This document shows, in pieces, positions 33,166 to 43,882 of a DNA stretch of 56,640 nucleotides. The stretch spans positions 1 to 56,640 of the forward strand of contig WTXI01000236.1 in NCBI GenBank assembly GCA_022376515.1, given 5' to 3'. This stretch comes from Lactifluus volemus (taxonomy: Eukaryota > Basidiomycota > Agaricomycetes > Russulales > Russulaceae). A program made the position numbers and the translations under genes. Positions within the stretch are counted from its first letter, which is position 1, and each line of letters starts with the position of its first letter. The notes under the pieces were generated by a model that worked only from the letters and a program-made list of their open reading frames with translations, was not told the DNA's origin and did no database searches.

Positions 33166-35819
33166 CTATTCTGGATGATCAATGTCGTGAGAGACGGATG
33201 CTGCATCAAGAGGATGCCGCAAAACATCTGTAGCCACCTCAGGGATGGACATAACTGACTCCTGGGACTGTTCTAAAGCTTCCGCATGATAACGCAGATC
33301 GGGGTCCGGAGGATCATCAACTATTCCATCATTCGCCATGCTAATGTTTGGGTGCGAAGCAGAGGTTCCCTGCGGCGGCGCGGGCAAAATGGCCATTGTT
33401 GAGGTGGCGAGAAGCGGAAGCGGAGCTGTGGTCACTTGGTCAATCGGGAATGCGGGAGAAGCTAGTGATGACCGAGTGACTGCAGGTATCGTGTAGTTGG
33501 GAACTGAGGCCACGGAAGACAACAATGGAATATCGGAGGCAGCACCAAGATCTGGTGGGGCGAAGGGCGAGTGTAGCGTGAATGTCGACACTCCGGGGGC
33601 ATGAGGGCTTGACTCGGAGTCGGAAGTGGGAGAGATGGTCATGGTAGTGGTGTCAGTGGGACCTTGTGTTATCAAGTCGAGAGAGGTAGCAACGACGTTG
33701 CTGCTGTTGACATTGGTCGGTGGTGTGTGGCGGGGGGACTCAACGGATGGCGTAACATCAGGTAAATCGTGGAGCGATATCTGTTCTGCAAAATGTATGC
33801 GCCTATGATCTGCGCTCAATGCGGGAATGGATGACAGGACAGGCTCTGTGGAATCGGCATGTGGTGAGGGGAGGTTAGGATCGGTGATCTCGCCTATCAC
33901 GGAATCGGGGTGATGGCCCGGGATATTGCACAATGATGGGGGCGAGTCGCGGATCAGGGCAGCATCGGTGTCTTGATGTAAAGCGTCATAATGATGTAGA
34001 ATTTGTGAGAGAATAGCATAAGAAGCCAAAGGAGACTTGGAGTCGTCAGTGTCACGGTCTGCTTGTAGAAGGATTTCATTCCACAAAGCACAGAAGTCGT
34101 GCTGCAGTCTAGGAAGAGTATTTCGGATGTCGAATCTGGAGATACATTCCAGGATCTTGATTAGAGTAGCCGTAATTGGAATATCCGTCCAGTCGAGACG
34201 GAGGTGGTGGAACAGCCGAATGGTGTGGATCAAGTTGGCAAGTAGAACGCTGTCACCATTTTGAAGAACCTCTTCTGATACGCTTAGTTGATCCATGGCA
34301 AGTGAGTTCCAACGGTCATCCCGTTCCGGTACACTTGCAATGACACCGGCAATTATACCTTGAGAACATAAACCGTCGCCGTTGCTTCTCAGAGATAGCC
34401 CAATCTCAACCGATCCCAATACTACTACGTCTTCTGCGAAAATGCGTCGGAGGACATACATAGTCGCACGGGTGAGATGTGCCGTATCGACGGCTTTCGC
34501 GCATGTGATGACCCGCCTTTTCTTGTCCGACTCCAAAACCAAACTAGATGTCAAAGTACGGCTCATGAACCCATAAAGTGCCGTTGCCAATGTCCCGTCC
34601 ACTTTAGCGAAAATGAGGTCGAGGTCGAGGTCGAGGACCACGTCCGAAACGCAGAAGTCGGGGATGACTTCGAAAAATTGTTCAAGATCCTTATCTTCAT
34701 CCAGAGTGTCAATTGTCCATGCCAGGATACGACTGGTGATTTCCACCGACATCTTCGAGCCTGTATCTTGAAATGCCTTCGTCATACCCCAAAACAATTG
34801 TCTGCGATATGTTTCCGGAAACGTGGAGGGGAAAGATAAGCAGTCATGAAGCCAAAGAAAGTAAGCAATTCGGGAGACTGCATATCGGATGCTGGTATAG
34901 AAGAACCATGCCGAGGAGGAAAGTGGGGAATAGTAGGGGCTATCGTTCCAGAAGATTGGCATCAACGTGATGCATCCGTATATTGCTCCTGCAAGTCCAA
35001 CCCACCAAATAACCACACTGAATACAGTGTGGTCAATGTTGAACAAAAAAATAACCAGTCCTGAGAAGAACAGGAACAGAGACAGGTGTAGCAGAGCGGG
35101 CAATGCTTCAACTGACCACGGAAGATGAAACTTGTCCACCCCGTTAGCAAAGAATGCGTGGATAGGTGCTCGCTTGTGTGGGCTGTAACGTGGCGGTTGT
35201 GCAATTTCCACGTATCGACGCGCCCACTGCTGTAACATAGTCGCCAGTAGGGCACATGTGAGACTGATGACCAAACTGAGGAACCAGAGTGAGTTGACCA
35301 AGACTGCTGATCTCGGCGGAGAGAAAGGGGGTGGTTGAGCTGGAGTGGCAAGTATTGATGCACGAGATATGTTTGTATCTGCAAGAAGTTGATAGATGTT
35401 CGCGAGATAAAATGCCGATGTATCTTGTGGATTTGGCCTGAGGTCTTGAACAGAGACCGTGGCCAATGCTGCAAGCGCAGCAGAGAATAAACCAGTCTAC
35501 ATATTCAAATTGAGTGCTGCGCCCCAGCGCGGAGACTAATATGAGGACTCACGAAAATAAGGATGCCGTTGGCATCCTTTTGCCACCGTTTGGCCATTTT
35601 GTCGTCTTCATCCTCTGTCATCTTAATGTACATATTCAAGAGGGGGCCTGAGCTATCGGAAAAGCTGGCTTGCCCCTGAGATGACTGATTTCGCTCTGGA
35701 CGGGGGACGTCACGAAGATCAGCTATAGGGAAGGATGAATTCGTTGATAAAGCTCGATACAGCTGGATGTCGGATAACATACTGATTCTCTGTCCTTCTG
35801 GAGGCAGTTCTTGTTCCAT
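33166..35819 (-). CDS. DUF6535 membrane protein copy 6, intact reference copy
   Basis: The only copy here with a fully intact long form. Exon 1 is 35819-35553 (89 codons, starting MEQELPPEGQ), the intron is 56 bp (GT-AG), and exon 2 is 35496-33166, giving 865 aa with no frame damage. Predicted layout: cytosolic N-terminus 1-83 with a KMAKRWQKDANG segment; helix about 84-103 (GILIFTGLFSAALAAL); helix about 153-177 (LVNSLWFLSLVISLTCALLA); paired helices about 220-241 and 246-270; possible fifth around SSAWFFYTSIRYAV; a conserved helical domain from about 310 (SVEITSRILAWTIDTLDEDK); and a low-complexity Ser/Thr/Pro tail ending SHDIDHPE. DUF6535 is a mushroom-expanded family without known function. 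The 3.08-7.83 kb block is its closest partner region. Confidence 0.88.
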
Positions 35820-37580
35820 CGGGTGTTATATGTGATGAACGGATCGTAAATGGGGATTGTAAGGATGTTGAGGATGGTACTGTATCGAGCTCGGTTTATT
35901 TAATAACGTTGACTGAATGCGTGGCAAACGCCGAGAACAGTGAGCACGCCACTTGGCACGCTGAGTCATACGGCACAGGCCTCCACCACTCTCACCAGTC
36001 GATTCTTCCCTTCCTGTAAGATAGTCCTCACTCGGATCGTGATGGCCTTTGCGATTACCCAGACCCCATTGAGGTCTTGCGTTAACCCGTTTGTACATCA
36101 GGGATGTCTTAGGCAGTCACAACTGGTGCAGCAACGCCGCCAAGACGCCTCTTGGACCACACAGCAAGACTCGGACGTGAGAGCAACACCAGACCAATAG
36201 TGTAAACTTTCTGACTCAACTGCAGTCTTCGTTGTGGATCGTAATTTGGCGCTTTTACTCACTACAAGTTCAAGCTTCAAGGCCTGGCGGTACTATGTTC
36301 GACATGGCCATGAAGCGCTTCACCAACGAACTCTCTAATTGACCTCGTATCCGATGTGGAGATGGATGCAGAGTCGTTCTGTCCTCCTGGGGGCTCTAAC
36401 GGTTTGTACGTGAATACAATTCGGACGGTCTCATCAGAGCCGCTTTCACAGACTGTTCAGGAATGAAACTATCGGTCAGTGACTACAACTTCCATGGCGA
36501 CTAACGCCCCGATGTGATTGTGTTGGCCTAGACCGTATTCGGGGTGATCTGACAGAGACACAAACAGTGATGGTGAGGGTCCTGTCTCCCATGGGACTCC
36601 GATGATTGGCCGAGTAGTCGATTCTGGCTCGCACTCAAGTTGAATATTATTGCGTTCGGGAAGGTCTGCTGGCGTAGTGGTTGGCGTAGCGGTTATGACA
36701 TGGTATATTACCTGGGGCCACTGATGCATCGTGGGCACAGCCTACTATGAAGACCTCTGGTAGATGAATACGGTTACGCGACATATCAAGGACGTTGCCT
36801 AGGTAAATGCTCGTCCGACGCCCAGCCGCGAATGTGCATCAGCTCTCATGGTGATATCGACCCACGTGTACCCAGTCCCGTGCCCTTCTGTCTCTTCTTT
36901 GCACCGCGAGGACTCCAAGATTGCCAGATTCGTCGATGGTGTGCTCGTGTTGATAGGGATGGAACTATCTTGGCGAGACTCAGATAATGAGACGTGCTTT
37001 AGCGACGTAGATTCATAATAGGAATCAGGTAATCAAACCCAAACATCAATACTATACCCGTTTTTACAATAGTGGGCTTTGTGTTCATTCGCCTTCAAGT
37101 TCACCGTGTACCGCGTCCCTCATTGAGGCGACTGGCGAGCGGCACGTGATCCCCAGTATATACGCGCTGAGTCTAACCTATACAGTAGTTCCTTACTGCG
37201 TCGGCCGCTCTTCGCTTTTTCTGTTCTACTTTGGGACCAGTCCACGTCTTGAAAAGAGTGGAAATATATACATCGTGAGTCCCGAAGGACCTGAACCCCA
37301 GACTGTGAAAGGGCACACCACTGCAGAAAGTCAACTGTACGCCACTACAAGGGCCGGTTACACGACGACAGAAATGAGACACGGAAATGACAGATCAACA
37401 CCTAGCGAGCAGGGGAAATCTTATTGTAAAAACAAAAGTGGACCAAGGCGAAATCTGGGATAGAGATAAAGTGACAAGGGGTTCGCAATACCAAACCAAG
37501 AAGCCAAGAAGCCTATAAGTACCCACGTCTCTATGTAGCATTAGCATTGGTAGAGACTGACTTGAACGACTGTTTTGCCT
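35820..37580. repeat. DUF6535 spacer, long type, copy 2
   Basis: No gene. Nearly collinear with 4741-6394, including the CACGTGATC sub-block at 37137. A small insertion at about 37385-37475 is absent from the other copy but resembles 3' block sequence elsewhere in the array. Confidence 0.75.
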
Positions 37581-38499
37581 CTACTCTGTATGGTCGCGAG
37601 AGACAGATGCTGCGTCAAGGGGATGCCGCAAAACATCTGTAGCCACCTCAGGAACGGACATGGCTGACTCCTGGGACTGCTCTAGGGCATCCACATGATA
37701 ACGCAGATCGGGGCCCGGAGGATCATCGACTGTTCCATCATTCGATGTGCCAGTGGTTGGGCGCGAAACTGAGGTTACCGGCGGCAGCGCGGGCAAAACG
37801 GCCGTTGTTGAGGTGGTGGGAAGAGGGAGCGGAGCAGCGGTCCCTTGGTCAATCCGGAATGCGGGAGAAGCTAGTGATGACTGAATGATTGGAGGGATCG
37901 CGTAGTCGGAAGCCGAGGCCGGGGAAGACGGCAATGGAATGTCGGAGGTAACACCGAGATCTACATTTTTATGCAGATCAGTAGTGTCGCTAAATGGTGG
38001 GGCGAAGGGCGACTCTAGTGTTAATATCGACACTCCGGGGACATGCGGGCTTGACTCGGAGTCGGAAGTGGGAGAGATGGTGATAGATGTTCGCGAGATA
38101 GGATGCAGAGGTATGTTCAAGATACCACTGCATTCTATCTCGCGGTCTTGAACAGACAGGGGCTAATGCGGGGAGCGCAGCAGAGAATGAACCGGTCTAC
38201 AAAATTTACGTTGACTGTTGCACCCACCCCAGCGAGGAGACTAAGATGAGGACTCACGAAAATAAGGATGCCGTCTGCATCCTTCTGCCACCGTTTGGCC
38301 ATTTTGCATCTTCTTCAGTCATCTAAAAGAGGGGGCCTGAGCTATCGGTAAATCTGGTCTGTCCTTGATTTTTCTCTGGCCGAGGGACGTCACGAAGGCC
38401 AGCTATAGGGGAGGATGAATTCGTTTGATAAAGCCTGATACAGCTGGTGTCGGATAACATACTGGTTCTATGTTCTTCTGGAGGCGGCCCTTGGTCCAT
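37581..38499 (-). pseudogene. Internally deleted DUF6535 copy (B)
   Basis: Partner of the deleted copy at 6395-7324, with the same fusion of the exon-2 start to the C-terminal tail and the same inverted insert (38095-38141). Here the C-terminal tail frame is intact to a stop (LRHPLDAASVSRDHTE), so it keeps a 179-codon open frame without membrane helices. A further deletion has removed part of exon 1 (the MYVKM region, about 38315-38325). Confidence 0.83.
38095..38141. repeat. Fold-back inverted repeat at deletion junction (B)
   Basis: Same structure as at 6909-6955: GAGATAGGATGCAGAGGTAT and, after a short spacer, its reverse complement with a few mismatches. It confirms that the rearrangement preceded the duplication of the block. 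Confidence 0.85.
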
Positions 38500-40036
38500 C
38501 TGGTGTTATATATGACAAACAGATCGTAAATGGGGATTGGAAGGATGTCACTGTCTCGAGCTCGGTCGGTATTACAGTAAACCAACGGTTCGCGTGGCGA
38601 ACCCTGTTGGGCGCTAAGGCCACACGACGACGGCCCGGGTAACCGCTCTACTAAACCGATCCGCGTTCCTTGCATGACTCTGTTACAATAGCCCTCCATC
38701 ACTTGTGCCTGGTTCTCTCAGGCCGCAGATAGCCCTCACTGCGGTCATGGCTCGGATGTCTATAGCGATTTTCCTGCAGAAGGTGCCAGTGACCCTATTG
38801 AAGTCTTCCACTAACTCAAGCCACGCCGTGGTCGTGCCATAGGGGGAGTTTTAGCAGTCACAACACAATGTTCGTTATGAACTAGCCTGAGGAATCAATA
38901 TATCATCCCTCCGTTAGCTGAATCTGAGATCGCCGACCTTTGCTTTCCGCTGTGGATGGGCCTCTTTCCGCATGGAAAAGCGAGAGGTCTATTCTGGGGA
39001 CCAATAACGTTAGCTTGTGTGCATTGTAAGAGGGTCTCAATGATTTGAGGATTCCTGAACCTCGGAAATCGGGAAACGAATCGACTAAGAAATCTATTAG
39101 TAGTATTGGAAAGTGTAGGTCCAGTCCATCACTCGCTCCTTATGCTTCCCTCGATATTCTCTGTTCGAGAGCCAGATTAGCGGAGTTCACCATTGACCAT
39201 GGAGTGCTCCGCTCTGGGTAAGAATTGCTCCGTATTTGCGACCCCCCGCGAATGGCTGTCTCGGTTCCTCGGACTGCCGCCTCTTCTGTGCTTCGCCCGC
39301 TGGGGGTTGTCTTAGAATCGTCTGATATTGAATATGACGAGGCAAGGTTGTAAAAAGGATAGTCTCTGTGCCCGACGTACTATCTCCTTGAACTTTAAAT
39401 CGGAGTATAAAAAATAATGAAGTGCGGGGTTACGGCCTTTTCTTCCTGAAGGCCCTACTAGATAGCCCTCTCTGGAGGAGCTGTAGCATCGAAAGAGGTC
39501 CTGCTATTGTGGTCAGCAAGCGCACCCCAGCCCGAGGGAAATCTAAGATGTGCTCTGCTGCCTCTGCATTATCTGAAGAGGGTTTCATGATATCGCAGCC
39601 TGTCAGTACCTAAGTAACCCGTGCTTTCCACTGCTTGTGGATTTAACTTGCGAAAGAGATAAATGATCATTTTCCAACTTGACCTGTATTTAGGATCTTC
39701 AGGCTGTCCTCATTTGATCTGACTTGACTTTGTTTCCAACTCGGACGTGTAGATATACATACACTGAATATTTTTCGATATCGAAATAGAACCCCCAAGC
39801 AATCAATTGACCGCGTCTACGCAACATCCTGTTTACAAAGCAGACCAAGGCGACAAATGGGCTAGAAATAAACTGAAAGTACCGACACAAGCATACCGCA
39901 TGTATTGTGAGCACATCAAATTGGTAAAAGCAGTCGCAGTGAGGCTGGACAAGATCAAAGGGGCTATAAATATCCAATTGGGTCACGTCTGTATATAGCA
40001 TCGGCAGAGACTAACTTACAAGGCCGTTTTTCGCCT
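38500..40036. repeat. DUF6535 spacer between deleted copy B and copy 7
   Basis: No gene. 38500-38985 matches 7325-7834. Beyond that it continues into the common spacer sequence, where the other copy instead runs into condensin. 39430-39620 matches 25620-25800. The right end is the 3' block with GCTATAAATATCCAATTGGG near 39962-39981. Confidence 0.65.
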
Positions 40037-42503
40037 CTATTCTGGATGATCAATGTCGTGAGAGACGGATGCTGCGTCAAGGGGATGCCGCAAAACATCT
40101 GTAGCCACCTCAGGGAAGGACATAGCTAACTCCTGGGAATTATAACGCAGATCGGGCCCGGGGTCCCGAATATCATCCACTCTTCCATCATTCGCTGCGC
40201 CAGTGTTTGGGTGCGAAACCGAGGTTCCCTCCTGCGGGACGGGAAAAATAGCCGATGCTGAGGTGGAGGGAAGTGGAAGAGGAGCAGCAGTTACTTGGTC
40301 AATCGGGAATGCGGGAGAGGCTAGTGATGAAGGGGTGATTGCGGGGGCCATGTCGCTGGGGGCAGTGGTCAGGGAAGAGGATAGTAATGGAATGTCGGAG
40401 GCAACCGCGAGTTCTACGTTTTTCTGCGGATCAGTGGAGTCGCTAGATGGTTGGGCAAAGGACGACTGTGGTGTGAATGTCGACAGTCCGGGGGTACGAG
40501 GGCTTGACACAGAGTTGGAAGTGGGAGAGATGGAGATGGTAGTGGTATCAGTGGGACCTTGTGTTATCAACTCGAAAGAAGTAGTAACGACGTTGCTGCT
40601 GTCGACATTGGTCGGTGTGTGGCGGGAGGACTCTACGGTTGGGGTAACATCGTGGAGCGATATCTGTTCTGAAAAGTGTATGCGCCTATGATCTGCGCTC
40701 AATGCGAGATAGGATGACAAGACAGGCTCTGTGGAATCGGCAGGTGGTGAGGTAAGGTTGGGATCGGTGATCTCGCCTATCACGGTATGGCCAGGGATAC
40801 TGCACAATGGGAGCGGGTCGCTTATCGAAGCTGGATCGGTGTCTTGATGTAAATCGTCATAATGATGCCGAATGGGGTCGAGAATAAAATATGAAATGAA
40901 AGAAGACTCGGATTCGCGAATGCGTGCTTCTCGAGTGATTTCATTCCACAAAGCACAGAAGTCGTGCTGCAGACTAGGAAGAGTATTTCGGATGTCGAAT
41001 CGGGAGATACATCCCAGGACGGCCTTTAGATAAATAACTCTAAGTGGAGTCTTGCTGAGACACAAGCGGAAGAGCGGACGAGTGATGTGGATCAAGTTGG
41101 CAAGTAGAACGCTATCACCATTTTCGAGGTAATGTCGAAGAACCTCTTCTGATACGCCTAGTTGATCCTTGGCAAGTGAGATCCAACGGTCATCCCGTTC
41201 AGGCACACTTGCAATGACACCGGCAATTATTCCTTGAGAACATAAACCGTCGTCGGTGCTTCTCAGAGATAGCCCAATCTCAACCGATCCCAACACTACC
41301 GCGCCTTCTCCGAAAATGCATCCGAGGACAAACGTAGTTCCATAGGTAAGATGTGCCGTATCGACGGCTTTCGCGCATATGATGACCCGCCTTTTCTTGT
41401 CCGACTCCAAAACCAAACTTGATGTCAAAGTACGGCTCATGAACCCATAAAGTGCCGCTGCCAATGTCCCGTCCACTTTAGCGAAAATGAGGTCGAGGCC
41501 GAGGCTGAGGACCACATCCGAAACGCAGAAGTCGGGGATGACTTCGAAGAATTGTTCAAGATCCTTATCTTCATCCAAAGCATCAATTGTCCACGTCAGG
41601 ATACGACTGGTGATTTCCACCGACATTTTCGAGCCTGTGTCTTGGACGGCCTTCGTCATACCCCCAAGCAATTGTCTGCGATATATTTCCGGCCACGTGT
41701 AGGGGAAATATCGCCAGTCATGAAGCCAAAGAAAGTAAGCAATTCGGGAGACTGCATATCGGATGCTGGTATAGAAGAACCATGCCGAGGAAGAAAGTGG
41801 GGAGTAGTAGGGGCTATCGTTCCAGAAGATTGGCATCAACGTGATGCATCCGTATGCCGCTCCTGCAAGTACCACCCACAAAATAACCACACTGAATACA
41901 GCGTGGTTAATGTTGAACAGAAAAACACCCAGTCCAGAGAAGAACAGGAACAGAGACAGGTGTAGCAGAGCGGGCAATGCTCCAACTGACCAGGGAAGAT
42001 GAAATTCCTCCACCCCGTTAGCAAAGAATGCGTGGATCGGCGCTCGCTTGTGTAGGCTGTAACGTGGCGGTTGTGTAATTGTGACATATCGACGCGCCCA
42101 CTGCTGTAACATTGTCGCCAATAGGGCGCATGTGAGACTGATGACCAAACTGAGGAACCAGAGAGAGTTGACCAAGACTGCTGATGTTGGCGGAGAGAAA
42201 GGGGGTGGTTGAGCTGGAGTGGCAAGGATAGATTCACGAGATACGTTTGGGTCTGCAAGAAGTTGATAGATGTTCGCGAGATAGAATGCAGATGGATCTT
42301 GTGGATTTGGCCTGAGGTCTTGAACAGAGACTGCGGCCAATGCGGCGAGCGCAGCAGAGAATAGACCGGTCTATAGTCACGTTGACTGCTGCACCCCAGC
42401 GCGGAGACTGATATGAGCTCACGAAAATAAGGATGCCGTCTGCATCCTTTTGCCACCGTTTGGCCATTTTGTCGTCTTCTTCTTCTGTCATCTTGACGTA
42501 CAT
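40037..42503 (-). CDS. DUF6535 membrane protein copy 7
   Basis: Exon 2 (42370-40037) is open for 777 codons; a 52-bp intron (acceptor CTATAG) joins exon 1 ending at 42423. The long N-terminus is disrupted (TAG after MLFGTCR), leaving the internal ATG at 42503 (MYVKMTEEEDDKMAKRW) and about 804 aa. A charge and shape change occurs in the loop after the second helix (ANGVEEFHLPWSVGALPALL instead of VDKFHLPWSVEALP). The CLSKTPLRVIYLKAVLGCIS segment resembles copy 1 at its LINE junction. The tail ends SVSHDIDHPE. Confidence 0.78.
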
Positions 42504-43882
42504 ATGAAAGAGGGGGCCTGAGCTATCGGTAAAGCTGGCCCGTCCCTGAGAGGATTGATTTTGCTCTGGTCGAGGGACGTCATCGAGGCGAGCTACAGTA
42601 TAAGGGAGAAATGAGTCGTTGATAAAGCTACCGGCAGGTGCCGAATAACATACTGCGATTGATTGTCTGTTCTGGTAAATTCCCTACGTGAGTAGCTTCT
42701 GGAGGCGCTTCTTGGAACATTGGGTAATATATATGAGGAATGGATCGTAAATTGGGATTGGGTGAATGTTACTGTATCGAGCTCGGGGAATCACGGTATT
42801 ACCGTCGAGCAACGCTTCGCATGCAAACCCTATAACAAAGTTTGGCGCCAAGGCACCCGAGGACGGCCCGGGTGCTCCGCGAACCGATCCGCCACTGGCA
42901 TTTCTGGTTTATTTCAACTTGAACGATGTAAACCGCTGCGTAGCCCTCTTTTGTGCCTGGTTCACTCTTCTCTCCCTTGTCAGGCCGCAGATACTGTAGC
43001 GCCCTCACTGCGATCATGATGTTCGTTATGAATAAGGGATCCATAATCACCCCTCCATTGGCTGAGACTGAGTATGCCGACCTTTGCTTGTTACTGTGGA
43101 TGATCAGCAGATGGGCCTCTTTCCACAGAGAAAATCGAGAGGTTTATAGCTATTCCGGGGACAAATATCGCTAGCTGGAAGGAAGCCTCAATGAATTGAG
43201 GGGTTCCTGAACATCAGAAATTGGGCACTGATCGAAATACCAGTATTCTCTGCTCGTGAACCAGATTAGTGGAGTTTACGATTTACCACAGAGTGCTCGC
43301 TCTGGGTAAGAACTGGTCTTAAGATTCCTGCACTTTCGTATCTGTGAGCCATTTCTACTCTGTGAATGGCCGTCTCGGACCCGCCGTGTGTTCTATGTGG
43401 GCACAGCATTCTTTACGCTCCCAAGTACGCTCGGCCTTTCCCTCTTCTGCCAGCGTGGTTAAGAGCCTTCAACCTTGCTGTAGCCAGTATCCAGAGTAGA
43501 TCCACTGACCACTGTTGGTATAGTCCCTCTTGCGAGCCCACTTTCTGAGGAATGGACTCAGTATTCCGGCTTTGCCTGACTGGGGCCGGCTTAGAACCGT
43601 CTGATATGCGAAAATGAAATAGAAAACCCCTAAGCACTAATCGATTAACCACGTCTACGCAACATCCTGTTTACAAAGAAGACCAAGGCGACAACTGGGC
43701 TAGCGATAAACTGAAAGTACCGACACAAGCATACCGTATGTATCGTGAGCACATCGAATCGGTAAAAGCAGTCGCAGTGAGGCTTGACAACATCAACTCG
43801 AAAGAGCCTATAAATATCCAATTGAGTCACTTCTGTATGTAACATCAACAGAGACTTTAACTTACACAACTGTTCTTCGCCT
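42504..43882. repeat. DUF6535 spacer between copies 7 and 8
   Basis: No gene. Left: decayed exon-1 and promoter of copy 7, similar to 24734-25050. Middle: 43030-43150 matches the 7730-7835 and 38900-38985 ends. Then 43240-43600 is a shared block, and the 3' block with CCTATAAATATCCAATTGAG lies near 43807. Confidence 0.65.

Noticed and set aside
37581..38120. 179-codon open frame of the deleted DUF6535 copy as a functional short protein
   Set aside because: It is only the low-complexity tail fused through a deletion with a broken exon 1; no start context or conserved domain supports translation.
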